A stretch of DNA of 64,000 nt from an uncultured Halomicronema sp. (GCA_937899725.1 CALCCA010000113.1:1-64000), one strand, 5' to 3'. Counted from the stretch's first letter, positions 1 through 9,450 are shown. The notes: generated by a model not told the origin, from the sequence alone. Translations and numbers: made by a program.

Positions 1-54
1 CGATGCGTCTGATATGAATCATCCTATCGGTTCAATTTCCGATAAGGTCTACTG
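1..54 (-). mobile_element. End of an insertion sequence, continuing left of the window
   Basis: Bases 24-54 are the exact reverse complement of 54181-54211, the left terminal inverted repeat of the IS5-type element later in this window (31 identical bases). Inside the element the two sequences diverge immediately (positions 1-23 do not match), so this is a related but different element or a derivative sharing the terminus. The element body lies outside the window. The homology of the following AraC gene to its paralogue at 25155 begins right at base 55, so the element is inserted in that gene. Confidence 0.75.
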
Positions 55-122
55 ATCAGATTTGGGGGTATCCCTCCCAAGTTGGCCAAGGTTATGGCCA
101 ATTCATTCCCCTGCAAGATGAT

Positions 123-1052
123 TTGACCCTGAGCATTCATGACTATGTCCTCAATCAGCATCGGGTTATTGGCCGGGTAGATACCCCCAATTCCCTAGAA
201 TTTGAGTTTCGATTAGCCGGTCGTGATGCGGGAAGCTCTTTTATTCCGCATTTTGGCCTGAGAGAGTTTGAAATCAAACCGGCGCAAAAACGGTTTTTCA
301 ACATTGAAGTTTGGTTTAAACAACCGGCTCTCACGACCTATTGTCAAGCATTCGTAGAGCGTTTATCACCTCAAACTCAAAGCAACACCGAGTGCATTAT
401 TCAATCAATCTATCGACACCAGGGGGGCGGCTCAAGCTCAACCATGATGGGCATGCTCAACCAGATTTTCGACCGGGCAACGGCACCTGGGCCGCAGCTC
501 ACCCTGGAACAAATTTTGACCGATGCTCTCTACAACGAGGTCCTCACCTTTCAAGACTCTTCCCGCAGCCCGATCACCCCGGCAATGGAACAAGTGATTG
601 GGCGAATTTTCAGCTGTCCTTACCAGGGTGCCACTCGCCGCACCTACTTAAAACACCAAGCCCTATCACTGGTGAGGCTTTATCTTGAGGCGATAGTACA
701 CCGTCGTCGGCACGAATCTGACCTCGACTATGTTTACCAGGCCAGCACGATTTTAAGAAACCAGAGCGCGAATCCGCCGACGATTGAAGCCCTGGCGCGG
801 CAGGTTGGCACCAATCGGCTCACGCTAACCCAAGGCTTCCATAAATTATACGGAACGACGCCCTTTGGCCACTTGCGCAACTATCGTCTATTACAAGCCC
901 AGCGCCTGCTAATGACCTCAGACCTGTCGGTCACGGAGGTGGCAGCAGCTGTCGGTTATACCAGTCGTAATCGCTTTGCCACGGCGTTTCGTCACAGAGT
1001 TGGCCTCAACCCCAAAGCGTTTCAGATGCGGGTTTGGCAGCAGGCTAGCTAA
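123..1052 (+). CDS. AraC/PchR-type regulator of module 1, 5'-truncated by an IS
   Basis: The C-terminal ~100 residues form the two-HTH AraC DNA-binding domain (GTTPFGHLRNYRLLQAQRLL, then VGYTSRNRFATAFR). It is closely similar to the regulator at 25155. Recognisable homology begins at about base 55, in the same open frame, immediately after the IS end. The first ~30 residues of the paralogue (its DWLLPS region) are missing. The open frame has no ATG or GTG before the HTH-containing part; TTG at 123 is the only plausible internal start, so expression may depend on the IS or the gene may be dead. It precedes the receptor at 1251. Family knowledge: PchR/YbtA-type regulators activate siderophore uptake genes when the siderophore is bound. 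Confidence 0.75.
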   Translation: MTLSIHDYVLNQHRVIGRVDTPNSLEFEFRLAGRDAGSSFIPHFGLREFEIKPAQKRFFNIEVWFKQPALTTYCQAFVERLSPQTQSNTECIIQSIYRHQGGGSSSTMMGMLNQIFDRATAPGPQLTLEQILTDALYNEVLTFQDSSRSPITPAMEQVIGRIFSCPYQGATRRTYLKHQALSLVRLYLEAIVHRRRHESDLDYVYQASTILRNQSANPPTIEALARQVGTNRLTLTQGFHKLYGTTPFGHLRNYRLLQAQRLLMTSDLSVTEVAAAVGYTSRNRFATAFRHRVGLNPKAFQMRVWQQAS

Positions 1053-1071
1053 GCCCTGCCTGATTGGTAGG

Positions 1072-1121
1072 GGGGCCAAAATCTCAGCAAAAGAATTGCG
1101 TTTGAGGCCCGAAATCACTAG
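1072..1121 (+). promoter_or_regulatory. Class I AraC operator upstream of receptor 1
   Basis: The core TTGCGTTTGAGGCCCGAAAT followed by CACTAG (1096-1121) matches elements before the ABC pair (5178-5203), receptor 2 (10948-10973) and receptor 5 (26406-26430). A second CCAAAATCTCAG-like half site lies at 1076-1087. It is located between an AraC gene and its receptor. The operator role is inferred from conservation and position. Confidence 0.55.
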
Positions 1122-1148
1122 CAAGCGATCGCAAATTCTCTTACGCTA

Positions 1149-1170
1149 GCTGAGAATAATTCGCTTCAAG
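1149..1170 (+). promoter_or_regulatory. Fur-like box upstream of receptor 1
   Basis: The sequence TGAGAATAATTCGCTTCAAG at 1151-1170 resembles half of a Fur palindrome and is repeated with one change upstream of receptor 5 (26461-26480). It lies about 80 bases before the receptor start, between the AraC operator and the gene. Iron-dependent repression is inferred. Confidence 0.5.
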
Positions 1171-1250
1171 CTCAATCACTCAATCTTGGTGGCGGCGCGT
1201 CAGGTCGCCGACCCAATTTCCTGTTGAGCAGAAGCAGCTGTGTGAGGGAC

Positions 1251-3932
1251 ATGATGGGAAAATCGTCACAGAATTGGCATTATCTCTGGGTTTTAGCCGC
1301 CGCGAGCCTACCGATTGCGGTTGCCGAAACGGCTGCAGCACAAGAGTTATCGGATAGAGCGTCCTTGGCTAATCGTTATGGGTTATTCGATCGGCCTCAA
1401 GGACCCGCAACCGATGTTTTTCCCGCTGTCACTTCACCCCCTGACTTCGTCACCCAGACCCCACATCCGACAACGCACACCCCACAACGAGTCACCGTCT
1501 CAGACTCAATTGCTCAGGCCGCAACCGCCCCCATCTCAATCATCGGCATCCAATTGGAGGAGACCGAAACCGGCTTGCAGGTCCGCTTAGAAACCGCTGA
1601 CGGTGACTTGCCGGTGCCGACGACAACGGTGTCGGGCGACGCGCTGATTATCGCAATTGCCAATGCGGTGTTATCGCTGCCCGCAGGCGACGAGTTTTTA
1701 GAGTTTGCCCCCATTGAGGCCATTGCCCTGGTACAAGTCTCAGCTTTACCAGGAAACCAAGTACAGGTGGTGATTACCGGCGCAAACGCGGCCCCCACTG
1801 CCGAGGTTGAGCCCACCGCCACTGGCCTGGCGCTCAGCGTGGTACCGGGCGTAGCTCAAGCGAGTGCAGACGATGAAGCGCTCAGAATTGTGGTCACGGG
1901 TGACGAAGACCCAGGCTATGCCGAGCCCAATACCACCACTGCGACTCGCACCGAGACGCCACTGATTGAGATTCCCCAATCCATTCAGGTCATTCCTGCA
2001 GCAGTGCTAGCAGATCAGCAGGTCATCCGCCTGAGTGATGCGCTGCGAAACGTGCCGGGCGTGGTGCCGGGCAATAACTTTGGCGGCGGTCTCGATATTT
2101 TTACAATTCGTGGGTTCGAGGGAGCGGCCATTCTCCGCGATGGCTTTCGGACTAGTGAATCTGCCAATATTGGTCAAGGGGGTCTTCAGGAAACAGCCAA
2201 CCTAGAACGCATTGAGGTGTTGCGGGGACCGGCTTCGATTCTCTACGGCAATGTCGAGCCGGGTGGCATCATCAATTTGGTCACCAAGCAGCCGTTAGAC
2301 ACCCCCTTTGCTGAGGTGACCACTCAGATCGGCAGCTATGGACTCTTTCGGCCCACGCTCGATGTCACAGGCCCGCTCGACGCTGAGGGCAATATTCGCT
2401 ATCGACTGAATGCAGCCTATGAGCGGGCGGATGGGTTTCGCGATTATGATACCGAGATTGACCGCGTCTTCATCGCCCCGGTGATTGCTATTGATTTGGG
2501 CGATCGCACCGACTTGACACTAAATTTAGAGTACTTCAACGACCAGCGCCCGTATGACAAAGGGATTCCTCCCATCGGGGATGAGTTGGCGGATGTTCCC
2601 CTCGACACGATTATCGGCGAACCCGATGACTTCTTTAGGACGCAAAGTACCCGCGTTGGCTATCGTTTAGAGCATCGCTTTAGTGAGACCTGGCAGCTCC
2701 GTCATCGCTTTCGCTATACCGACAGTAGCTCTGTGAGCCGCCGAACTCAGTTAGAGGAAATCTTGGGGGGTCTAAACGAAGCTACGGGTGACATTACCCG
2801 CCTCTATTACTTCAGCGATAGCGACCTCGATAGCTATGAATTTCAGACGGAGGTGATTGGCGAGTTTGCCACCGGCTCGATCAATCACACCCTACTAGCG
2901 GGCATTGATGTATTTTTTGATGACTCGGACTTTTTTGTTGCCAATGATCTAGCGCCCCCGGTCAATCTATTCGATCCAGAGATTGGGGTCGTCCCCCGGC
3001 CAGACCTACCGTTGACATTTACGACAACTGATACGACCGCCAGTCGCAACCGGGTGGGCCTGCTGCTGCAGAACCAAATCGAACTCTTGCCAGAGGTCAC
3101 TCTGCTGCTAGGTGGGCGGGTTGATTTCTTTAACCAAAGCACCACTGCCGCCGCCGTTTCCATTCCCGGCATCTTTGAAACCCCCGCGCGCGACAATGAA
3201 CAGTCTCAAACGGCGTTTACCCCACGGGTGGGCATCGTCTATCAGCCGACGCCAGAACTGGCTCTGTATGCCAGCTACAGCCGCTCCTTTGAGCCCAACC
3301 TCTTAACGGCCACTACCCTTGAGGGCGAATTTCTGGACCCGGAGGAAGGCGAACAATTTGAGGTGGGTCTGAAGACGGAGCTGTTCGACGGGCAGCTCGC
3401 GGCCACCCTCTCTTTCTTTGATATTAGTCGCACCAATGTGGCAGCTGCAGACCCCAACAGTATCAACTCTGTCGTGCCGATTGGTGAGCAGACGAGTCGG
3501 GGAATGGAATTTAATGTGACCGGGGAAATCCTGCCGGGGTGGAACATTCTGGCCGGCTTGAGTTTATTAGATGCGGAAATTGAAGAAAGTGTCAATTTTG
3601 CAGCGGGCGCCACGCCGCCCAATGTCCCGGAAACGGCAGCCAGCCTGTGGACAACCTACGAAATTCAGTCGGGTGACCTAGCGGGACTGGGCTTTGGGTT
3701 GGGACTGTACTACGTGGGCGAACGCCAAGGGGATAATGAAAATACTTTCACGATGGACGAATATTTGCGTACCGATGCGGCCATTTACTACCGCCAGGAA
3801 GATGTCCGCCTCGGGCTCAATTTTCGCAATCTCTTCGACATCAACTATTTCGAGAGTACCGAGGCGGGGCGGGGTGGCACGACACCGGGTGAGCCCTTCA
3901 CCGTCATCGGCAGCGTTTCCGTCACGTTTTAG
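1251..3932 (+). CDS. TonB-dependent siderophore receptor 1 with AMIN domain
   Basis: Outer-membrane gated channel for ferric siderophores, about 893 residues. An N-terminal signal segment ending near ETAAAQE is followed by a linker and an AMIN domain at about residues 95-200 (ISIIGIQLEETETGLQVRL). A TonB-box-like RIVVTG comes next, then the plug (IPQSIQVIPAAVL, RGPASILYGNVEPGG) and a C-terminal beta barrel ending in aromatic GSVSVTF. AMIN fusions of this kind are typical of cyanobacterial receptors. The ATG at 1251 is preferred to the TTG at 1224 because it follows a conserved GTGTGAGG leader and begins a normal signal peptide. The SBP gene begins 14 bases after the stop, with a Shine-Dalgarno sequence overlapping the stop. 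The substrate is not deducible; the class is FhuA/FecA-like. Confidence 0.93.
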   Translation: MMGKSSQNWHYLWVLAAASLPIAVAETAAAQELSDRASLANRYGLFDRPQGPATDVFPAVTSPPDFVTQTPHPTTHTPQRVTVSDSIAQAATAPISIIGIQLEETETGLQVRLETADGDLPVPTTTVSGDALIIAIANAVLSLPAGDEFLEFAPIEAIALVQVSALPGNQVQVVITGANAAPTAEVEPTATGLALSVVPGVAQASADDEALRIVVTGDEDPGYAEPNTTTATRTETPLIEIPQSIQVIPAAVLADQQVIRLSDALRNVPGVVPGNNFGGGLDIFTIRGFEGAAILRDGFRTSESANIGQGGLQETANLERIEVLRGPASILYGNVEPGGIINLVTKQPLDTPFAEVTTQIGSYGLFRPTLDVTGPLDAEGNIRYRLNAAYERADGFRDYDTEIDRVFIAPVIAIDLGDRTDLTLNLEYFNDQRPYDKGIPPIGDELADVPLDTIIGEPDDFFRTQSTRVGYRLEHRFSETWQLRHRFRYTDSSSVSRRTQLEEILGGLNEATGDITRLYYFSDSDLDSYEFQTEVIGEFATGSINHTLLAGIDVFFDDSDFFVANDLAPPVNLFDPEIGVVPRPDLPLTFTTTDTTASRNRVGLLLQNQIELLPEVTLLLGGRVDFFNQSTTAAAVSIPGIFETPARDNEQSQTAFTPRVGIVYQPTPELALYASYSRSFEPNLLTATTLEGEFLDPEEGEQFEVGLKTELFDGQLAATLSFFDISRTNVAAADPNSINSVVPIGEQTSRGMEFNVTGEILPGWNILAGLSLLDAEIEESVNFAAGATPPNVPETAASLWTTYEIQSGDLAGLGFGLGLYYVGERQGDNENTFTMDEYLRTDAAIYYRQEDVRLGLNFRNLFDINYFESTEAGRGGTTPGEPFTVIGSVSVTF

Positions 3933-3946
3933 GAGGCTGATACAGG

Positions 3947-4951
3947 ATGCATATTCGAGTCGGCATCAAGGCTATGGGGCTGCTTCTAGCAACTTTAGTC
4001 GCGGTCGTGACGTTTTCTGCGTGTGGCGCTAACCAATCTAGCGATCAGCCGATTCCCGCTGCGGCAGGGCGCACGATTCAACATGCGATGGGTGAAACCG
4101 TCGTGCCCCAAACGCCCGAACGGGTAGTACTGCTGTGGTCAGCGTTGGATACGCTGGCGCTAGGAGTGGAGCCCGTTGGAGCGGTGCTGAGCGGGCCGTC
4201 TCAAATGGTCGGGGAGGCACTTATTCCCATGTTTAGCGATCGCACTGCAGGCATTGCCGCCGTGGGGAATTACGCCCAGCCTAATCTCGAGACCATTGTT
4301 GAGCTGCAGCCAGATTTGATTCTGGGCACCACGTTCGCTGAAAGCTTTTATCCGCATTTGTCGCAGATTGCGCCTACCGTGCTGATGGATATCTCAGGTG
4401 GGGCAGCCGCTTGGAAAACGTACGTACTGACCTGGGCAACGGCCTTGGGGAAACCGGATGCAGCCCAGGCCCTGATCCAACAGTACGAGCAGCGCATTGC
4501 CCAGTTTCAGCAGGTGATGGGCGATCGCCTCCAGAACACCCGGGTCTCGGTAGCGCGGTTCGGTTCCGATCGGATTCGCATCTACCAAACAGATAGCCTG
4601 CCAGGAGCAGTGTTAGCGGAGACCGGGCTGCTGCGTCCGGAGAGTCAGCAGCAGCGCAACCATGATGAAACCATCAGTCTCGAAAGTCTCCCCAGCATCG
4701 ATGGCGACGTTCTGTTCTTTGTGCAGGACGACCCTGAAGCATCGACATTAGCTCAGGCGCAGGAGAGCCAACTGTGGTCTCAACTCGATGTGGTGCAGCG
4801 GGGACAAGTGCATGAGGTATCGGCGGAGGTTTGGTTTCTCAATCTAGGTATTGTCAGCGCTCATCTGATGTTAAATGACCTGTTTCGCACCCTCGTCCCC
4901 GACGGCGAGCAGTATGTCATCCATCAGGTGGGCGAGTTGCCCCTACCGTGA
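3947..4951 (+). CDS. FecB-type iron-siderophore binding lipoprotein 1
   Basis: Periplasmic binding protein family 2 (FecB/BtuF-like), 334 residues. The lipoprotein signal peptide ends in a FSAC lipobox near residue 26. The conserved N-lobe signature is HAMGETVVPQTPERVVLL, followed by the helical-linker region PNLETIVELQPDLILG. It would hand ferric siderophore in the periplasm to an inner-membrane transporter. AGGAGG overlapping the receptor stop codon serves as its ribosome-binding site, so the two genes are translationally adjacent. No cognate FecCD permease is in the window. Confidence 0.92.
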   Translation: MHIRVGIKAMGLLLATLVAVVTFSACGANQSSDQPIPAAAGRTIQHAMGETVVPQTPERVVLLWSALDTLALGVEPVGAVLSGPSQMVGEALIPMFSDRTAGIAAVGNYAQPNLETIVELQPDLILGTTFAESFYPHLSQIAPTVLMDISGGAAAWKTYVLTWATALGKPDAAQALIQQYEQRIAQFQQVMGDRLQNTRVSVARFGSDRIRIYQTDSLPGAVLAETGLLRPESQQQRNHDETISLESLPSIDGDVLFFVQDDPEASTLAQAQESQLWSQLDVVQRGQVHEVSAEVWFLNLGIVSAHLMLNDLFRTLVPDGEQYVIHQVGELPLP

Positions 4952-4978
4952 GAGCGCCCCCTGCGAGAGCGCAAACAA

Positions 4979-5026
4979 GTGGGCGGGTGACACTTTCGAC
5001 ACAAGTCAAAGAAAAACTCCGCCCAC
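4979..5026. terminator. Weak inverted repeat after SBP1
   Basis: GTGGGCGG (4979-4986) pairs with CCGCCCAC (5019-5026) across a long 32-base loop, without a T run. It may attenuate or stabilise the receptor/SBP transcript, but the loop length makes this uncertain. Confidence 0.25.
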
Positions 5027-5150
5027 CCGACCAACAGACACCGCTCACGCCCCAAACTGATAGCAAAGGCACCATCGCCGCCTATAGGCCCCTTGCAAAG
5101 CCATGAATTAGCGAGAGCAGTACCAGGAGAACTGTAAAAGTGCCACCCCC

Positions 5151-5203
5151 AAAAGTGTGCAGCGAGTTCAAAAAAAAGTGTGTTTGGGGTTCAAAATCTC
5201 TAG
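5151..5203 (+). promoter_or_regulatory. Tandem class I AraC operator before the ABC pair
   Basis: Two direct repeats of AAAAGTGTG...GTTCAAAA start at 5151 and 5174, a 23-base period (about two helical turns). The second extends to TTCAAAATCTCTAG, matching the class I core upstream of receptors 1, 2 and 5. The position 66 bases before the ABC gene suggests that the exporter-fold pair has its own siderophore-responsive promoter. Confidence 0.55.
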
Positions 5204-5268
5204 TATTTTGCGCGCGCTAACCGTACCCTAATCGACGAACTCAAGCCGTCGTATGGTCTCTTGATCGA

Positions 5269-7041
5269 ATGAGATTAGCCTTTCGCCAGTTCACGTCAAA
5301 TCCCTACACTCGTTTGCTGGGGCGCTATCTCAAATCCCAGCGACTGCGCGTGGTGGGGCTGGCCCTCACCCTATTTTTCAGTATTGCCCTGCAGCTCATT
5401 AATCCCCAAGTTCTGCGTTACTTCATCGATACCGCGCTCAATCCAGAGCCAGGTGCATCCCTGCCGCAAGCAGCGCTTCTATTCATCAGTATTGCCCTCA
5501 TCACACAGGGCTTGACTCTGATGAGCACCTACTTAGGAGAAACGGTTGCCTGGCAAGCCACCAATGCGCTGCGGACCGATCTCGCGGCCCATTGCCTACA
5601 CCTCGATCTCTCCTTTCATCAGTCTCGCACCCCGGGTGAACTGGTCGAGCGGGTCGATGGCGACGTCACCACACTGGCCCGCTTTTTTGCTCAATTTACC
5701 CTCTACATCTTGGGTAACAGTCTGCTGCTGCTGGGCATCCTCGCCGTGCTGTGGTTAGAGGATTGGCGAGCGGGGTTGAGTTTGACTCTGTTTGTCCTAT
5801 TTGCCTTCGGCGGTTTAACCCGTCTCCTGCGATTTGCCTTACCGGTCTGGGTGGCTTATCGCCAGCTCAGTGCTCGCTTTTTTGGTTTTCTCAGTGAATA
5901 CTTGGCGGGTCGAGAAGACCTACAGGCCAATGGCAGCAACGGTTATGTGATGCATCGCTTCTATCAAATGCTGCAGCAGTGGTTGCCCATTTTTCACCGG
6001 GCGCGCTGGGCTCAAACGGTGCTCTGGAGCAGCTCAGTGGCGCTCTTAACGACGGGCAATATCATCGCCCTCAGTGTCGGTGCCTATCTCTGGTCTCAGC
6101 AGGCCATTACGATCGGCACGGTGTACCTGATTTTTTATTACACCAATCAGTTACGGCAGCCCATGGCGAGTATTCTGAGTGAACTGAGCGATTTCCAGCA
6201 GGCCCAAGCCAGCATCCTGCGGGTACAAGAGCTACTCACGACGCCGTCACGTCTCCCCCCGGCAGGCGATCGCCCGCTGCCCAGCGACGCCTTGGGGGTA
6301 ACCTTCGACCACGTGGGGTTTAGTTACGACGCGGATCCGCCCCATGACTGGGCTTTGCAGGATGTCTCTTGGTGCTTACCTGCCGGTCAGGTGTTGGGGG
6401 TGGTCGGTCGCACGGGCAGTGGCAAAACGACGTTAACGCGCCTGCTGTTGCGGTTCTATGCGCCCCAGGCGGGGACGATTAGTTTAGGTCAAGTTCCCCT
6501 TGAGACGGTGTCTCCGGCCGGCCTCCGGCAGCGAGTCGGCATCGTCACTCAGGACGTGCAACTGTTTCAGGCCAGCGTGCGCGATAACTTGACGCTGTTT
6601 GACCCGGCCATTGAGGATGGCCAAATTCAGCACGCTTTAGAGGCTTTAGGGCTGCTCGATTGGCTGCGATCGCACCCCCAAGGGCTCGATACGCTGCTCG
6701 CTGCTGACAGTGGTGGGCTGTCAGCGGGCGAGGCCCAGCTTCTGGCCTTTGCTCGCATCTGGCTGCGAAACCCCAGTTTAGTGATTCTCGACGAAGCTTC
6801 TTCCCGCCTTGATCTGCTGACAGAACGTCGCGTTGAGCAGGCCACCCAACAGTTGATGCAAGGACGCACCGGGATCATCATTGCCCATCGCCTCAGCACG
6901 CTCCAGCACGTCGATTACATCCTCGTTTTAGAGCAGGGAAAAGTCGTTGAATATGGCCCCCGCCAGGACTTGGCAAACCAATCAACCTCACGCTTTGCCC
7001 GCCTTTTACAGAGGTCTCAAACCGTTCCTCCCGCACTTTAA
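5269..7041 (+). CDS. Exporter-fold ABC transporter subunit A, catalytic Walker B
   Basis: Fused six-helix ABC type-1 membrane domain (residues ~20-320) and nucleotide-binding domain, 590 residues. Walker A is GRTGSGKTT near residue 380, the Q-loop region is TQDVQLFQASVRDNL, and Walker B LVILDEASS near 504 keeps the catalytic Glu. The switch His is in IIAHRLST. The signature motif is LSAGE (near 483) instead of LSGGQ. This complements the partner at 7080, which has LSGGQ but lacks the catalytic Glu, the classical layout of an asymmetric heterodimer. It sits in module 1 behind a class I operator, so siderophore export or YbtPQ/IrtAB-like import is the likely role. Confidence 0.88.
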   Translation: MRLAFRQFTSNPYTRLLGRYLKSQRLRVVGLALTLFFSIALQLINPQVLRYFIDTALNPEPGASLPQAALLFISIALITQGLTLMSTYLGETVAWQATNALRTDLAAHCLHLDLSFHQSRTPGELVERVDGDVTTLARFFAQFTLYILGNSLLLLGILAVLWLEDWRAGLSLTLFVLFAFGGLTRLLRFALPVWVAYRQLSARFFGFLSEYLAGREDLQANGSNGYVMHRFYQMLQQWLPIFHRARWAQTVLWSSSVALLTTGNIIALSVGAYLWSQQAITIGTVYLIFYYTNQLRQPMASILSELSDFQQAQASILRVQELLTTPSRLPPAGDRPLPSDALGVTFDHVGFSYDADPPHDWALQDVSWCLPAGQVLGVVGRTGSGKTTLTRLLLRFYAPQAGTISLGQVPLETVSPAGLRQRVGIVTQDVQLFQASVRDNLTLFDPAIEDGQIQHALEALGLLDWLRSHPQGLDTLLAADSGGLSAGEAQLLAFARIWLRNPSLVILDEASSRLDLLTERRVEQATQQLMQGRTGIIIAHRLSTLQHVDYILVLEQGKVVEYGPRQDLANQSTSRFARLLQRSQTVPPAL

Positions 7042-7079
7042 CTCCTCCCCTGTCTTCACCCCACCACGCCCTCTCCGCG

Positions 7080-8924
7080 ATGACCCTGCCCACCCCGCTG
7101 CCCCTCTGGCCCCTACTCTGGCGCTTGATTTGCTACACCCCGAAACTGGCCCTCGTAGACGCTGGACTGTGGCTGCTGATTTCGGGCGTCTTTCCGGCGA
7201 TTCCCGGTCTGATTATTCAAGGGTATTTTGATGCCCTGACCGAGACTGCCCCCCTGGCACTGTCGCCTCTAGCCTTCCTCGGTTTACTCGTCGCGACGAG
7301 TGTGGGAGAAATTGTGGCGCTCTTTGCCGGTCAGTGGGTGCGCACCCAGTATCGCTTTAACCTGCGATCGCTGCTGCGTCACAATCTCTTAGACCAGCTT
7401 TTACAGCAACCCGGCGCCCAGCCCTTATCGATTGCGGAGGGGCCACAAAGGCAAACGATCTCACCCGGAGAAGCCATCTCCTACTTTCGCGAAGACCCCG
7501 AACTGATTGAGCAAACCATCGTCAAAACCGCCGACCTGATCGGGTACGGACTTTTCGCCCTGGGCGCGATCGGGCTCTTGCTGAGGCTCAACCCTCAGAT
7601 CACCCTGATGGTCTTTCTCCCTCTAGCGGTGATCTCAGCGGCGGTTCAGCAAGCTCAACAAAAGATCAAGCAATATCGTCGGGCGAGCCGTCGGGCTACG
7701 CAAGCCGTCACCGGATTTCTCGGGGAAATCTTTACTGCGGTGCAAGTGCTCAAAGCAACCGGCACCGAAACCGCTGTCCTCAATCACCTCAATCACCTTA
7801 ATGGCCAGCGTCAGCAACAAATGGTGAAAGACCGATTGCTGATCACAGTCCTCAATTCTGGCTTCGAGAACCTCACCAACCTCGGGATCGGCTTCATTCT
7901 TTTATTGATGGCCACCGGCCGTACATCGGCCACCAGCGGGCTCTCCGTGGGTGATTTTGCCTTGTTCATTTACTATCTAGCTTTGGTCGCAACTGCTTTC
8001 CGGGCCTTTGGCCAGTATCTGACTTGGTTAAAACAAACCGAAGTCTCGTTTGAGCGCTTAAGGGCGCTGCACCGACCAGACTCGCTCACCGAGCATCGCA
8101 GTTCGCCAGCGGCGGCAGCATTTGCACTGGTCGCCCATCAACCGCTTTATTTGGCTGGGCTTTGGGGTCGCCAACCGCCACTGCCCCCCCTCCAGCCGCC
8201 TCACCCAGAGGCCCCATCTCATTTCAAAGAGTTGGCTGTTGTCGGCCTCTCCTATCACTATCCCCACGCTAGCCGAGGCATTGAAGCGATTAGTTTCTCG
8301 TTGCGCCGAGGTAGCCTCACCGTCATTACGGGCCCGGTCGGCTCCGGCAAAACCACCCTTCTGCGCGTCCTGTTAGGATTGCTCCCTCGCCAAACTGGCA
8401 CGATTTATTGGAACGGCCAACCCGTTGAGCATCCCGCCACTTTTTTCTGCCCTCCCCGTAGTGCCTACACACCCCAGGTGCCGCATTTATTTAGCGATAC
8501 CCTCCGCAACAATCTCTTGCTGGAGTTAGAAAAATCCGACGCTGCCCTTGGTGAGGCTCTCCGCCTGTCAGTTTTTGCCCAAGACGTTGGGGCCATGCCC
8601 ATGGGTTTGGCCACCTTAGTGGGCACCCGAGGGGTGCGCCTCTCAGGTGGGCAACGCCAGCGCGCGGCGGCAGCGCGAATGCTGGTACGCCAGCCCGAAC
8701 TCTTGATCTTTGACGATTTATCTAGCGCCCTTGATGTTGAGACCGAGCAAAGTTTGTGGGAAGGACTCTTTGCCACTGGCCAGGCCACTGCAGCGGGACG
8801 GCCAACTTGCCTGATCACGTCTAACCGACCCGATGTCCTGCGCCGGGCCGATCGCATTATTGTCTTGAATGAGGGACGAATCGAGGCGATGGGTCGCTTT
8901 GATGAATTGCCATCGCTCAGCTAA
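7080..8924 (+). CDS. Exporter-fold ABC transporter subunit B, degenerate ATP site
   Basis: Second half of the pair, 614 residues, 38 bases after subunit A. An N-terminal membrane domain is followed by a nucleotide-binding domain with Walker A GPVGSGKTT near residue 417 and signature LSGGQ near 520. Walker B is LLIFDDLSS near 541, where the catalytic Glu is Asp. The switch position reads ITSNRPD, with Asn instead of His. Its canonical signature therefore completes the active site of subunit A, while its own Walker site is expected to bind but hardly hydrolyse ATP. Known heterodimers such as TM287/288 show the same division. Substrate is unproven; module context points to a siderophore. Confidence 0.88.
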   Translation: MTLPTPLPLWPLLWRLICYTPKLALVDAGLWLLISGVFPAIPGLIIQGYFDALTETAPLALSPLAFLGLLVATSVGEIVALFAGQWVRTQYRFNLRSLLRHNLLDQLLQQPGAQPLSIAEGPQRQTISPGEAISYFREDPELIEQTIVKTADLIGYGLFALGAIGLLLRLNPQITLMVFLPLAVISAAVQQAQQKIKQYRRASRRATQAVTGFLGEIFTAVQVLKATGTETAVLNHLNHLNGQRQQQMVKDRLLITVLNSGFENLTNLGIGFILLLMATGRTSATSGLSVGDFALFIYYLALVATAFRAFGQYLTWLKQTEVSFERLRALHRPDSLTEHRSSPAAAAFALVAHQPLYLAGLWGRQPPLPPLQPPHPEAPSHFKELAVVGLSYHYPHASRGIEAISFSLRRGSLTVITGPVGSGKTTLLRVLLGLLPRQTGTIYWNGQPVEHPATFFCPPRSAYTPQVPHLFSDTLRNNLLLELEKSDAALGEALRLSVFAQDVGAMPMGLATLVGTRGVRLSGGQRQRAAAARMLVRQPELLIFDDLSSALDVETEQSLWEGLFATGQATAAGRPTCLITSNRPDVLRRADRIIVLNEGRIEAMGRFDELPSLS

Positions 8925-9368
8925 CGTTTCTATCGCAAAGGGTAGAAAGGGGCAGGGCTCAAGGGGCAGGGAAGAGCATTGCCGCAAGCGATCTGGCCAT
9001 TTGAAGCGTCCGCAACTGACTGCGGCTCACCATCGCTCCGCAATCTTGTCCACACTGGACTGACGACTGCGATCGCGCCAAATGTCTTCCGGGGAGGGTC
9101 AGCCCTTATGACCGACCAGTGCAGACACCATCAGAAGAAGAGGGCGATAAATCTCAGCGATCGCTATCCGGCAGGAAACTTTCTCGCCAAGATCAGCCCC
9201 ATAGAGGCCGATTTTGGCGATCCCTGAATGGCGGCGAACCGAGGTTAACTGGCTCAATCTGTCCTGACCATACCGGCCTATGCTTTCTCAGGAATCGCCC
9301 CCAGTCGGGTTATCAAGATCTGACGCCGGGCAGCTCATATGCAGCAATTCTCATTTTGGAAAACTTGT

Positions 9369-9450
9369 CGTTCGCCCTGAGCCTGTCAACGGGTGAACCG
9401 GCTTTCTCCCTTCGGGAGACGCTGCGCGAACGACAGGCTCAGCCTGAGCG
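9369..9450. repeat. Imperfect inverted repeat with internal hairpin
   Basis: The arms 9369-9387 and 9432-9450 both contain CTGAGCCTGTC in opposite orientation (15 of 19 positions pair). A smaller hairpin CTCCCTTCGGGAG sits between them. The internal GGGAGACGCTGCGCGAACG is, to my knowledge, a widespread dispersed sequence in cyanobacterial genomes, so this is likely a mobile palindromic repeat rather than a terminator. Confidence 0.55.

Noticed and set aside
8465-8857. 130-codon frame antisense to the second ABC subunit
   Set aside because: It lies fully inside the nucleotide-binding domain of a clear ABC gene, with low-complexity Arg/Ser-rich product.
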